In this document: piece by piece, positions 17,285-26,310 of the stretch
Position numbering within the stretch: the stretch's first letter is position 1
Layout of the letters: each line of letters opens with the position of its first letter
NCBI RefSeq assembly: GCF_030273315.1
Contig: NZ_CP127175.1
Location: forward strand, 62,001-126,000
Length of the DNA stretch: 64,000 bases
Source of the DNA: Natrialbaceae archaeon AArc-T1-2
GTDB taxonomy: Archaea > Halobacteriota > Halobacteria > Halobacteriales > Natrialbaceae
Direction of reading: 5' to 3'
Program-made: the position numbers and the translations under genes
The notes under the pieces: generated by a model
The model's database searches: none
Seen by the model: only the letters and a program-made list of their open reading frames with translations
Told to the model about the DNA's origin: nothing

Positions 17285-18313
17285 CTACGGATCCGCGTCG
17301 TTCACTGCTTCCGGTCTGACGACTTCGGCACTCGGCGGCTCGGCCGCCTCGAGTATCGAGGAGACGACGTCGGTCGGGCTGACGTCGCCGAGTTCGGCTT
17401 CGGTGTTCAACACGAGCCGATGGGTCAACACCGGCTCGGCCAGCCCCTTCACGTCGTCCGGGATCACATACTCACGACCGCGGATCGCTGCACGTGCCTT
17501 CGCCGCATGGAGGAACGTCAGACTCGCGCGTGGGGACGCTCCCTGAGCGACGTCGGGATGAGAACGCGTTTCCGCGACGAGATTGAGAATATATGACTTG
17601 ACTGGCGACGAGACGTGCACATCAGTAACAAGATCTCGAGCCGAGCGGATATCATCGGTGTTGACGACCTGTTCGGTGTCGTCCGGACCGAGGTCTGGAT
17701 CGTCGTCGAATCGCTCGAGGAGTTCCCGTTCCGTCGATCTGTCGGGTAACTCGATCGTGAGTTTGAATTGGAAGCGGTCGCGCTGTGCTTCCGGCAGTTC
17801 GAACACCCCTTCCATCTCGATCGGGTTCTGCGTCGCGACGACCATGAACGGATCCGGAAGCTCGAGCGTCTCGGTCTCGATCGTGACGTGTCCTTCCTCC
17901 ATCGCCTCGAGCAGTGCCGACTGCGTTTTCGGCGTTGCACGGTTGATCTCGTCGACGAGCACGAGGTTTGCAAAGATCGGACCGCGCTGGAGTTCGAACT
18001 CGCCGAGGTTTTCCCGGTAGATGGAGGTTCCAGTGACGTCTGCCGGAAGGGTGTCCGGTGTCATCTGGGTCCGGCTGTACTCGAGCCCTGTCGCGCGCGA
18101 GAAAAGTTTGACGAGCGTCGTCTTCGCGACACCCGGCACACCCTCGAGCAGAACGTGCCCACCGATCAGGAGTCCGATCGAGAGGTGCTCGATCGCCACC
18201 TCGTTTCCAACCAGTACGTTGCCGACCTCGTTTCGTACCCGTTCATGGACTGTCTCTGGGTCGACGGTTTGTCCGTCTGAGCCGACGGTTGATCCGCCAC
18301 TCCTCTCGCTCAT
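17285..18313 (-). CDS. MoxR-family AAA+ ATPase
   Basis: 342 residues. Walker A is GVPGVAKT (near residue 58), Walker B LVLVDEINRATPKTQSALLEAM, sensor 1 VVATQNPIEMEG, with the C-terminal lid after residue 230. This is the MoxR/RavA AAA_3 family, chaperone-like ATPases that act with vWA/DUF58 partners. The ATG overlaps the stop of the DUF4350 gene by 4 bases, so it is the last of three coupled or closely spaced genes read from 19762. The converging operon 14219-17192 supplies the DUF58 partner. Probable role: energy-driven maturation or remodelling of an envelope complex. Confidence 0.92.
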   Translation of the reverse strand: MSERSGGSTVGSDGQTVDPETVHERVRNEVGNVLVGNEVAIEHLSIGLLIGGHVLLEGVPGVAKTTLVKLFSRATGLEYSRTQMTPDTLPADVTGTSIYRENLGEFELQRGPIFANLVLVDEINRATPKTQSALLEAMEEGHVTIETETLELPDPFMVVATQNPIEMEGVFELPEAQRDRFQFKLTIELPDRSTERELLERFDDDPDLGPDDTEQVVNTDDIRSARDLVTDVHVSSPVKSYILNLVAETRSHPDVAQGASPRASLTFLHAAKARAAIRGREYVIPDDVKGLAEPVLTHRLVLNTEAELGDVSPTDVVSSILEAAEPPSAEVVRPEAVNDADP

Positions 18314-19425
18314 TCGTCATCCCGTTTCGACCCGTTCCGGTTAAGCGCTGCTATCACACGCTGGACACGTTCGTCGTCCCAGTCCGGGTGCCGACGTCGG
18401 ATGTACGCCGCTCGCTCCGCGTCCGAAAGCGTCGCCGTCGGTTCGTCCTGGCTCCGGCCACGGTCCATGGGCGGTCCGAAGGCTCGAACGCGTGCGAGTC
18501 CGGCACGTAGCCACCGTGGGCGACTTGCCGTTGCGACCGCTGCGACGCCAAGGAGTCCGAGCAGCACCTGACCGACCGCCGAGCCACGAACGACCAGCAG
18601 TGCTCCAGTAAGCGGCGGAACGTCATCAGCGTGTGAGAGGTCGAATACGACACGCTCCTCGTCCTGATAGAGCCCCTCGAGCAGTGCTTGATTGTTGGGT
18701 TCGTCCAGCATAATATTGATCGCGATGCTTGGGTCGCCGACGGTTACCACCCGTCCGTCACCGACATCTTCGATCGTCGCGACGGGATACGAGTCGAGTT
18801 CCGCGTCGGATTCTTCGAGATCGGAGTCCGGATCGTCGACGAGATACGCGAACTCACTCGTCGAGACCAGCACTGTCGCCCCGTCAGGGTGTACTACCGT
18901 CCCGTGGTTGAGCGTGAGCTGGTCGACGTCTTCGGTGATCGAGTGGTTCGCGACGTCGGTAGCAATCGGCATCGCCGGTCCGCGATCGTTATACTGTTCG
19001 TCCCGGATGAGTCGCCCATCCGTTCGGGCGTCCGCGCCGACGTCCGCGAGCAGGGCGTTTCCGCTCTGGCCGACATTCTCGAGGACGACGAGGGTCCCAC
19101 CGTCGTCGACGAACCCCCGAACGTGCTCGGCGTCGTCGCCGTATTGTTCCTCCGGTGCAACGACGAACGCGACCGTGCCGTTTCGCTCGAGGTCGTCGTA
19201 CCGCGTTGCGTCGCGGACGATCTCGTGTTCGGCGTTGGGATCCGTCGCGACCGAATCCCGGAACTCGCTCGTCCCATCCCACGCCGGGTTGTACGCGCCA
19301 AACGCCGCCGTCGACGTGGCACCGGCGACGGCGATTGCAACGATGAGGGCAATCGCGAGTCCCGCAAGCACCACTCGTGGCCAGTCGGGGTCACGCCCGT
19401 CACGGAACCACTCGATCGGATTCAC
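18310..19425 (-). CDS. DUF4350 domain-containing membrane protein
   Basis: 371 residues. An N-terminal helix (VVLAGLAIALIVAIAVAGAT, about 19-38), an extracytoplasmic DUF4350 domain (about 45-235) with the GIFT-like pattern FVDDGGTLVVLENVGQSGNALLAD, and a second helix near residues 285-303 precede a cytoplasmic tail containing ARPRWLRAGLARVRAFG. DUF4350 proteins are regular partners of MoxR, DUF58 and DUF4129. All four classes occur within 8 kb here. It overlaps the MoxR gene by 4 bases. It may sense an external ligand, but that is inference. Confidence 0.82.
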   Translation of the reverse strand: MNPIEWFRDGRDPDWPRVVLAGLAIALIVAIAVAGATSTAAFGAYNPAWDGTSEFRDSVATDPNAEHEIVRDATRYDDLERNGTVAFVVAPEEQYGDDAEHVRGFVDDGGTLVVLENVGQSGNALLADVGADARTDGRLIRDEQYNDRGPAMPIATDVANHSITEDVDQLTLNHGTVVHPDGATVLVSTSEFAYLVDDPDSDLEESDAELDSYPVATIEDVGDGRVVTVGDPSIAINIMLDEPNNQALLEGLYQDEERVVFDLSHADDVPPLTGALLVVRGSAVGQVLLGLLGVAAVATASRPRWLRAGLARVRAFGPPMDRGRSQDEPTATLSDAERAAYIRRRHPDWDDERVQRVIAALNRNGSKRDDE

Positions 19426-19480
19426 GGCGTCTCCCTCCCCCCCGTTTCACGGCGATCGGGGGACGTCGATCGACGTCCGG

Positions 19481-19762
19481 TCACCACGGCAACACCTCCG
19501 GCGGTAAGATCTCGAGGATCCGTCTGACGACGATGACCGCGAAGCCGATCAGGCCGAGCAGGATCAGCCACATCAGCCGTCGTCGCCACGCTGGCGTCAC
19601 GTTCACCGGTGCCGTCAACTCGGTGACAATCAACAGTCCGATCAGCGAGAGCACGAAAAATAACTCGTAGGAGAGCGATCCGAGAGCTGTCAACACGAGG
19701 ACAGTCGCGAGCATCCAGGCTAGCTGCCCCCGGACGAACCGCATCCGTCGCCGGGTCGCCAT
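19481..19762 (-). CDS. Small two-helix membrane protein, first gene of the MoxR operon
   Basis: 93 residues from the ATG at 19762 (MATRRRMRFVRGQLAWMLATVL). An upstream in-frame GTG at 19825 would add 21 residues with no membrane character and is not preferred. Two or three helices are evident (LAWMLATVLVLTALGSLSYE, FFVLSLIGLLIVTEL, LMWLILLGLIGFAVIVV). It precedes DUF4350 by 55 bases and MoxR beyond. Small proteins of this kind are found in haloarchaeal MoxR clusters. No further function can be assigned. Confidence 0.7.
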   Translation of the reverse strand: MATRRRMRFVRGQLAWMLATVLVLTALGSLSYELFFVLSLIGLLIVTELTAPVNVTPAWRRRLMWLILLGLIGFAVIVVRRILEILPPEVLPW

Positions 19763-19877
19763 TACTCGAGTGCGGGTCGTGGGGCGACGTAAAGCCTCTG
19801 ACTTTCTCGAGCACCTTCGCACCACCGTTCGTCCGGCCTCACGCCGGACAGTGTTCGATACTTCTAGACCTGTAGAG

Positions 19878-19893
19878 CGGAAAGACTTTAATC
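19878..19893 (+). promoter_or_regulatory. BRE/TATA-like promoter of surface protein gene
   Basis: CGGAAAGACTTTAATC matches a purine-rich BRE followed by a TATA-like box about 25-30 bases before the ATG at 19915, suggesting a leaderless or very short leader transcript. Confidence 0.45.
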
Positions 19894-19914
19894 AATACGA
19901 ACAGAGTCGGGATC

Positions 19915-21069
19915 ATGCAACCCCGCTACATTCGGATCGCGCTTGTCGCGGTCATCGTTTTCGCCGCCGTTGCGTTTGCCGCAACGTCACCGGCACTCTC
20001 GGGTTCGGATTACGACATTGACGCTGATGACTCGATCGACACGCCGGAACGGACCGTTGAGATCGAAGGAGACGAATTCGACGTCAGTGCGATTGGGGCG
20101 ATTGAACCCGGTGAGGAGATCGATATTTCTGTCACGTCCACCCAAGACTACAGAATTTATCTATACAATACGGATTCTCAAGATGAGTTCAGCGAGAACT
20201 TCGACGCCGATGAGAGCCACGTTACAATCGGGACGGCCGACGATGAGCTCGATACGAGCAACTTAGATGCCGGTACCTACATGCTGACGCTGAATGCTAG
20301 AGACGACGGAAGACAGGCTGTCCAACCGCTGGTCATTCAGGGCTATGACCTCTCGCTCGATCATCCCGAAAGCGGGACGACGGACGAAGCGATAGAACTC
20401 ACTGCAACGGCAGAACCAGAGACAGTGTCGGATCAACCGGATACCGTGGAGGTTGCGATATGGGATGGGGATAACGATGTGACGGACGTGACGTTGGATC
20501 ACACTGGAGACACGAGCTACGAGGCAACTCTCGATCTCGGTAACCTCGACGAAGGCGACTACGAAGTGTACGCCGCAGTTCCTGCAGACGAGGAAGCCCA
20601 AGGGTATCCGACTGCTCTCGCTGTCGATACTGGTGAGGCACTTACTGTAACCGAAGCATCCGACGATGGAGAAAGCGACGATGGTGCTGGTGGTGGCGGT
20701 GGTGACGACGACACGGGGACCGATGACCAGCAAACCGACGATAGTGGGGATGGCGCCGACGATGAAGGGACCGACGATACTGATGACGTCGATGATGGAA
20801 TGACTGACGAACAGGACGATGAAGCCGGTAACGGAGAGGGCGATGATGCTGATAGTGCTGACAATGGAGACGAATCAGATGCCGATGATACTGATGGAGG
20901 TGCTGACGACACCGACGATGAGGTGATCGAACCGGGTGACGACGATGACAGAGATGATGACGAACCGTCTGACGGAGATCAGGATACGCTCGGGATCCCA
21001 GGACTATCACTACTTGTGGTTGTGGTGAGTTTCGCTTTGTCAGGCTATTTACTCGCACACCGGGACTGA
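19915..21069 (+). CDS. Secreted/anchored acidic surface protein
   Basis: 384 residues. A signal peptide (residues 1-29, ALVAVIVFAAVAFAATSPALS) precedes two beta-rich domains (about 30-240, the second with TVEVAIWDGDNDVTDVTL, a surface-protein Ig-like pattern). A very acidic Asp/Gly linker of about 120 residues follows. The tail has GIPG, a hydrophobic helix (LSLLVVVVSFALSGYLL) and the basic end AHRD. The tail resembles archaeosortase-type signals but has PGL instead of PGF, so processing by the usual enzyme is uncertain. The next gene encodes a surface protein with a standard PGF tail. The two are separate transcription units, each with its own promoter. Confidence 0.8.
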   Translation: MQPRYIRIALVAVIVFAAVAFAATSPALSGSDYDIDADDSIDTPERTVEIEGDEFDVSAIGAIEPGEEIDISVTSTQDYRIYLYNTDSQDEFSENFDADESHVTIGTADDELDTSNLDAGTYMLTLNARDDGRQAVQPLVIQGYDLSLDHPESGTTDEAIELTATAEPETVSDQPDTVEVAIWDGDNDVTDVTLDHTGDTSYEATLDLGNLDEGDYEVYAAVPADEEAQGYPTALAVDTGEALTVTEASDDGESDDGAGGGGGDDDTGTDDQQTDDSGDGADDEGTDDTDDVDDGMTDEQDDEAGNGEGDDADSADNGDESDADDTDGGADDTDDEVIEPGDDDDRDDDEPSDGDQDTLGIPGLSLLVVVVSFALSGYLLAHRD

Positions 21070-21119
21070 TCCAAAAACAGTCGGGATCATTACCTCATTC
21101 ATCTGTCTAGTTCGCATCT

Positions 21120-21134
21120 TCGAAATTATTAACT
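21120..21134 (+). promoter_or_regulatory. TATA-type promoter of PGF-CTERM protein gene
   Basis: CGAAATTATTAAC lies about 27-37 bases upstream of the ATG at 21159. CGAAA fits the haloarchaeal BRE and TTATTAA the TATA box. Spacing suggests a near-leaderless transcript. Confidence 0.5.
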
Positions 21135-21158
21135 ACCCTGAATTAGACTGGTCAGTGT

Positions 21159-22922
21159 ATGACCACTACGAAACGGTTCTCTCTCGTGACTTTCCTGGTC
21201 GCGGTTATGATTCTCGCACCGATTGCGGGAGTCATCGGGATGGGTGGCATCGGGGTCGCGGTTGCTAACGAAGAACCGCCAGAAGAAGAATTAGTAGACG
21301 TGACAGTTGATGGTGAAGATGTCACGATCTGGGACCGGTCGGTCCTTCCGTTACGGGCTGACACAGAAGACGGTGCCGTCACCGTCGACAACCTGTGGCT
21401 CGATGTTATCACGGCGGATGGAGAACGTGAGTCGGCAAACCGAGGTTCACTCGCTGTTTTCCAAGCTGGTGAGTCAGTAACGCTTACATTCGATGGCGAG
21501 GGTACCGCCGCGAACACGGACCATTATGCTGAGGAGGACGTGCAGGTACTCACCGGACAGGTTGACGAATCGATTGACGACCTGAGTGACGTCCCAACAA
21601 GCGGGGATGAGCTGATGGATGCGCTTTCCGAGGACGAACTTGACGATCTTAACGAGAACGTCGAATTTAACGATCCAGACGAGAGGGAGATAGAGAAAGA
21701 CGGAACACTCGACTACGACTACCAGCCTGAATCCGGTATTCATCTCGCAGTTATCGCCACTGGGGACGACTCGCTCGACGTTGATGATGGCGATCTCGAG
21801 ATAAGTGACGAAACGACGATCATCGGTACCGAAAGCCTCGTCGCTCACGAGGATTTCTCTGAAGTGAATGTCGGAACGGAAGCCGAACCCGGTGATGACA
21901 TCACGTTTGACGTCAATGCCGACGAACTTCAGGGGGACGTCACACACTCCGTCGTCCTCTACGATGAAGATGCGTTCACTGGAAGCGAGATGAATATCAA
22001 GGCAGAGGAGGATCTAAGCAGTGACTTCTCATCCGAAGACGTAACGGTCCAACACGAGATCGAGTCGATAAATGGCGTTCAGAACGTCGAAGACGGCATA
22101 GAGGTTCTTGGTATCGAACTCGGCGAGCAGAGCCACACTGGCGTGACGGAACTTGCTGACATCGTCGGGTTCCTCGCAAGTGAAATCGACACTGACGAAC
22201 CCGGAACCGAAGTAATCGGTGACGAGATCGAACTCGACACCTCGACAACTGTCGTTGACGACGTCGATCCGGATACCGAAATCACGGTCGAGACCCTTGA
22301 GGGCTGGAATGAAGGTGACTACCGGTGGGTTCACGTTGCTACCGGCTCCTCGAGCGACGAGATCCAGACCAACACTGGCGTCATGATGGTTGAGGACGAA
22401 GATCGAGACCCACCGCGACGACCAAGTGGTGGTGGAACTGGTGGTTCACCAACTGCCGTGTTCACGGCTGAGACTGATGCGCCTGCAGAGGTCGAAGTTG
22501 ATGAGGACGCCCAACTCGACGTGACGATCTCGAACATTGGAACCGCGTCTGGGACGACCGACTACGAGGTCGTCATCGACGGTCAGACCGTCGATCAAGA
22601 CGAGATCGAACTCGAAGTCGACGAAACAGTGACCAGGCACTATGACTTCGACACTACGGAAGCCGGCGATATCGACTGGTCAGTGACCGTCGACGCTGAC
22701 GACGCTTCCGGCACCCTGACGGTTGTCGAAGACGATCCCGATCCGCCTGTGGACGATGACGTCGACGACGTTGACGATGACGTCGACGACGTTGACGATG
22801 ACGTCGACGACGTTGACGACGAAGTCGACGATGACGACATCATTCCCGGCTTTGGTGTCGTGCTCGCCCTGATCGCAGTGCTGGCGGGTGCGGCGATTGC
22901 CATTCGCCGAGCTGACGGCTGA
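21159..22922 (+). CDS. PGF-CTERM archaeosortase-processed surface protein
   Basis: 587 residues. The N-terminal signal peptide (about residues 1-35, FLVAVMILAPIAGVIGMGG) is followed by long acidic beta-rich domains. A CARDB-like domain lies near residues 445-525 (AEVEVDEDAQLDVTISNIG). A DDVDDVD repeat of three units encoded by 21-bp direct repeats precedes the C-terminal PGF-CTERM signal IIPGFGVVLALIAVLAGAA with the basic end IRRADG. Archaeosortase A cleaves at such signals and attaches the protein to a membrane lipid. The protein is probably a glycosylated S-layer-associated component. The ligand or partner is unknown. Confidence 0.85.
   Translation: MTTTKRFSLVTFLVAVMILAPIAGVIGMGGIGVAVANEEPPEEELVDVTVDGEDVTIWDRSVLPLRADTEDGAVTVDNLWLDVITADGERESANRGSLAVFQAGESVTLTFDGEGTAANTDHYAEEDVQVLTGQVDESIDDLSDVPTSGDELMDALSEDELDDLNENVEFNDPDEREIEKDGTLDYDYQPESGIHLAVIATGDDSLDVDDGDLEISDETTIIGTESLVAHEDFSEVNVGTEAEPGDDITFDVNADELQGDVTHSVVLYDEDAFTGSEMNIKAEEDLSSDFSSEDVTVQHEIESINGVQNVEDGIEVLGIELGEQSHTGVTELADIVGFLASEIDTDEPGTEVIGDEIELDTSTTVVDDVDPDTEITVETLEGWNEGDYRWVHVATGSSSDEIQTNTGVMMVEDEDRDPPRRPSGGGTGGSPTAVFTAETDAPAEVEVDEDAQLDVTISNIGTASGTTDYEVVIDGQTVDQDEIELEVDETVTRHYDFDTTEAGDIDWSVTVDADDASGTLTVVEDDPDPPVDDDVDDVDDDVDDVDDDVDDVDDEVDDDDIIPGFGVVLALIAVLAGAAIAIRRADG
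22757..22819 (+). repeat. 21-bp tandem repeat, three copies
   Basis: Three identical 21-base units (starting GATGACGTCGACGACG) encode DDVDDVD in the linker before the PGF-CTERM signal. Repeat number may vary between strains. Confidence 0.8.
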
Positions 22923-23090
22923 CTCACCTCGAGGCCAACCCTCTCGAACAGCGGTTCGTTTTTGTCGCTACGAGTCTTGCTTTCCCGGCCGGAGTAGGAG
23001 TGACCGTACACTCGAGCGAGCCATCGACCAGTGATTTCTTGGTCGTGTCGCACACTACTTTCGAGGATCATTCTCGATAGGGAAGCGGAT

Positions 23091-23112
23091 CCCGCCGATT
23101 TGGCGGGATATG
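23091..23112. other. Stem-loop in intergenic region
   Basis: ATCCCGCC and GGCGGGAT form an 8-bp stem with a 5-nt loop, about 170 bases after the PGF-CTERM gene. It could be an IS end or a terminator, but there is no T-run. Confidence 0.3.
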
Positions 23113-23144
23113 CGCTCGTTTATCTAGAGTAGAGTCGTTTTTCA

Positions 23145-23230
23145 ATGTCGTGGAGACGGAGACACTAGCGTTGTTTGAGCATCTCTCCTTCGAGTTTCTC
23201 GAAGAGTTCAACGTGTTCGCCCCGGCGTAA
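23145..23230 (+). pseudogene. Short IS5-type transposase N-terminal remnant
   Basis: The plus strand reads ETLALFEHLSFEFLEEF then NVFAPA and stops. The FAP region matches the start of the broken IS5-type transposase at 51985-52820 (EYEVFAPSKRGRTRV). Only about 25 codons remain. Confidence 0.45.
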
Positions 23231-23294
23231 TGACCGAGATAACTTTTAAAAGTTAAGAAAGTCCTTTACCCACTTCTTTGCGAAACTAATCCAT

Positions 23295-23735
23295 TGTGTC
23301 ATTTATTCGGATACGTCTTTGACGAGATCGTGGAACTCGTCTTCGTCCTGAACGATGATCGGTGACATTGTCCACTTCAGATGCTTCCAGACCTGTTCGG
23401 TTGGGTTAAGGTTCGGCAATCCGGACGGAAGAAACACGAGATCGATCCCAAGTTGATGGGGGCGTCTGCGCGTGTATTCTCAGACGTGTGACCCGTGCTT
23501 GTCCAAGACGAGCAGAATCCGCTTGCCGGGATTCTGCTTGCGGATCCTCTCTAACACCCCGCAATCCGTTCTTTCTTCTCATCCTCCGTCCATTTCGCCA
23601 GACTCTCACCGTTGGGTGCTCGCACCCAACTGCAGAATACTCGGTCTTCATCAATGGCCGTTCCACGTACGGATCATCAACGTACCAGACACGTCTCGAA
23701 TTATCGTACGGCTGTGGCTGTGACGCATTAAGACC
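23295..23735 (-). pseudogene. Decayed IS630-type transposase fragment
   Basis: The sequence aligns base by base with the IS630-type gene at 45288-46169. Shared stretches include CCAGACCTG, TCCAAGACGAGCAGAATCCG and the region encoding the DDE aspartate (LVLDNFSSH in the intact copy). Several stops and indels break every frame. The fragment ends where the orphan tnpB right end begins (23739), which suggests the latter inserted into or recombined with it. Confidence 0.65.
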
Positions 23736-23738
23736 CGG

Positions 23739-23901
23739 TACGGATGGAGCCTCTTTGACCGGGCCGCAAGACAGTCAAGCCGATGCTGAAACCTAGCAGA
23801 TGACACCTGGAACGTACGCGTCTTGAAACCAACAGGCCGCAACGCTGGGCCTGAAATCCCATGATGGGATTCCTCCGCATTCACGCGGAGGGGGAAATCA
23901 A
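23739..23901 (+). mobile_element. Orphan tnpB right end / stand-alone omega-RNA-like segment
   Basis: This 163-base stretch is about 85-90% identical by eye to 4014-4176, the last 88 bases of tnpB plus the right-end hairpins, but no tnpA or tnpB precedes it. All three stem-loops are kept, with changed bases in loops and in some arms. It may be a remnant of an older insertion, a non-autonomous element moved by a TnpA in trans, or a separate guide RNA gene. A left end could not be identified. Confidence 0.6.
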
Positions 23902-24273
23902 TCCGCCCACCGATCACCAGTGGCCACCGGCCGCCCCTCCCAGTCGGCGGCCTCCGGAATTGTGTCTCCTTGGTAGGGGTTTCAGAAATCCAAGCCGTCG
24001 TAGCTGGTGTTCATCTTCAGCCTTACGATGTAGCTCGCCGATTTATTTTACAGGAATTTGAGACTTTATGTCTTTCCGACGACCGTTTTCCATTGTCTTA
24101 CACGAGCGATAACTTACAAAAGATTCCTCCTTCTATTAGCTCGATCCTGGCTCTCGCCGCGTCGAGGTATCTCCAGAGGCGATCTCACACTGTATCTCAG
24201 AGCGTTCAACTCCGGCGTCGTGTCTATCGAAAATCGGGAAATGCTCAAAACCAGCTCTGCGCTCTGAGTCGCC

Positions 24274-25731
24274 AATAATCTGGTCGTGTCCCAAACTCGT
24301 CTAGAGTCGTAACTGACTCCTGTGGAAACAGGGTCACCTCTGGTACCTACCCCGAAGTGACCCATGCACGCCACAATCGACGCGCAAGTCACGGTTAGCA
24401 TCGACTTAGACAAAACGCTACCGCTTGCCACTCTCGCTGAATCTCTCACAGAGCTTCACCTCGAGGCGACGATCCTCGAGGAGCTTGTCAAAAGCCTCGA
24501 CGAGCGCCTCGTCGAGGCGTACTGTGGGGAGAAACACGCGCGCGGAAACGGCGATCGCCGTTTCCAGCGCGCCGGAACCACAACACGAACAGCTGTGACA
24601 ACCGCAGGAGAGCACGAATTTTCCCTTCATCACGTCAAAGACACCGCTGCCACCGGTGACGATCCTACCTACTTCCGCCCTCTCGAAGATCTCATCAAAT
24701 TCGACGGGCAGCGCATCTATCAAGAGGATATTTCGCTCCAGAGTACCGAACTCGCTACGTCGCTCAGCTTTCGTGATGCCGTTGCCCACGGCGACGGCTT
24801 CACTCCGATGCCTTCGAGAACCACGATCAACCGCCGAGTCCGTGAGTACGGCAGCAAACTCGGTGACTTCGTTCGTGATCGGCTTCCTGGGACGAATGCA
24901 GACACTGTCGTTCCTGACGGAACGAAGTGTCATAGCCAGGACGATCACTGCACGTACCACGACGTCAACGTCACTCTCGGACAGATCACCGAAGACAACG
25001 CGGAAACCACGCTCTTAGACGTCAATGTCAACGAACCGTGGGACGATACAGCAGAAGATCTCGAAGAGAACGAGGCGATCACTGACGACGCGACGGTCGT
25101 CAGTGACGCCGAGGAATCCCTCGTCGACGCCTTCGAGACCAGCTATCGATCTCATCAGCTCGATCTCGTTCATGTCGGTCGAACGCTTGGATACAAGCTG
25201 TGGAAGGACGGTACCTTTTCGCTCGAAACGCGGAAAGCGATCGCCTCAGACGTCACAAACGACTTGTTCCATCTGAAAAACTCGGTTGCGCTCCATGCAT
25301 CGAGGAATGAGCGTTTGGCGATCCGCGAGCGGATCGACCAAACGCTCGAGAACCTCACGAAGGAGGCGTGGCGCTTAGAGCAACAGGACTCTCCAAAAGC
25401 AGCGGCGTACCTCCGAAAATGGGCACAAGCAACCGTCACATTCGCCGAACTCGCACTCGAGGGACAAGAGGTTCTGTGGACATCGAACGTGGTTGAACGA
25501 GCCATGGGCGAAATCTCGAAGCGGTGTAAAAACCAGTGGATGAGATGGACAGAGTCCGGCTTAGAATCGCTCCTCTGGCTCAATCTCGTGAGATATGCCG
25601 ATTCCGAGCAGTTCGCGGCGTTCGCCGACGAACTGCTCGAGCGTTCAGCCAAAACAGCCATGACATTGGAGGTGTCAGTTGACGCTACCAGAGGCGAACT
25701 CTAGACGAGTTTGTGACGGGACCAATAATCT
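24274..25731 (+). mobile_element. Intact ISH6-type element with 8-bp target duplication
   Basis: The element spans 24282-25723 (1,442 bp). Its 26-bp terminal inverted repeats (24282-24307 and 25698-25723) differ at only two positions. The 8-base sequence AATAATCT directly flanks both ends (24274-24281 and 25724-25731), proving transposition into this site. It encodes one intact transposase. The sequences on either side do not join into a gene I recognise. Confidence 0.92.
24364..25704 (+). CDS. ISH6 family transposase
   Basis: 446 residues, intact. The sequence (MHATIDAQVTVSIDLDKTL at the start, VPDGTKCHSQDD in the middle, TSNVVERAMGEISKRCKNQW near the end) is that of the ISH6 family, a DDE-type group with homology to mutator-like transposases. 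Likely catalytic acidic residues are in VPDGTKCH and near VVERAMGE. The stop codon overlaps the inner end of the right inverted repeat. With both ends and the target duplication intact, the element is potentially active. Confidence 0.9.
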   Translation: MHATIDAQVTVSIDLDKTLPLATLAESLTELHLEATILEELVKSLDERLVEAYCGEKHARGNGDRRFQRAGTTTRTAVTTAGEHEFSLHHVKDTAATGDDPTYFRPLEDLIKFDGQRIYQEDISLQSTELATSLSFRDAVAHGDGFTPMPSRTTINRRVREYGSKLGDFVRDRLPGTNADTVVPDGTKCHSQDDHCTYHDVNVTLGQITEDNAETTLLDVNVNEPWDDTAEDLEENEAITDDATVVSDAEESLVDAFETSYRSHQLDLVHVGRTLGYKLWKDGTFSLETRKAIASDVTNDLFHLKNSVALHASRNERLAIRERIDQTLENLTKEAWRLEQQDSPKAAAYLRKWAQATVTFAELALEGQEVLWTSNVVERAMGEISKRCKNQWMRWTESGLESLLWLNLVRYADSEQFAAFADELLERSAKTAMTLEVSVDATRGEL

Positions 25732-26310
25732 ACGTCACAAGAACGCTCTCAATAGCTGCCTTAGTTGATCACCGACTCACTGCGGCAGCGCAGACAGTGG
25801 AGAACCTTCGTGCCAGCGAATCTGTTGGAGTAGGTTCGCAGCACTCGCCCCCGAGCGAAGCAACTCAACTGGGAACATTGCATCCGGGTGATACTCACAC
25901 GTCACCCCCTTGCCCGCTACACTTTCACAGCGCCAGATCCCTCCGACCCACGATCGGCTTCGGAAGAGCGTCCCCACTATAGCACAACTGAATCAACGAA
26001 ATCGTGGCTTACAGCCTTCGCCGCTCTCCACAATGCGACGATCTAATGTTGATACCCCTTGAAATATCCGTCCCCGGCATGGAGTGATCCGACCGGATAG
26101 CCGACCCTCAATGGTTTGGGTTCGTATATTCGAGAGCTATCCTCTCAGCTCAGAGTTACACACATACGTCTGTAATCCCACTGCTGCAGCGCGAATTTGG
26201 AACGGACGACTCGCAACGGTCGTAACTGCGTGACGACGGATCTGAGAATCGACTGTATTCCGAAATTGCCCGAACCGAGCACGGTCCATCGCTGGTTCGA
26301 TCTGGGCCGG
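25732..26310. other. Intergenic region with an IS-end repeat
   Basis: No gene is supported here. Bases 25988-26057 repeat, at roughly 85-90% identity, 52821-52890 beside a broken IS5-type transposase, and more distantly 47958-48008. The rest shows no recognisable structure. The IclR gene ends at 26311 on the minus strand. Confidence 0.5.
25988..26057. repeat. 70-bp dispersed repeat, copy 1
   Basis: It shares the core CAGCCTTCGCCGCTCTCCAC with the copy at 52821-52890 and a diverged form at 47958-48008. It is probably the terminal part of an IS5-type element. Confidence 0.6.

Noticed and set aside
22757-22819. CRISPR-like tandem repeats
   Set aside because: Three adjacent 21-base units without spacers, inside a coding frame.
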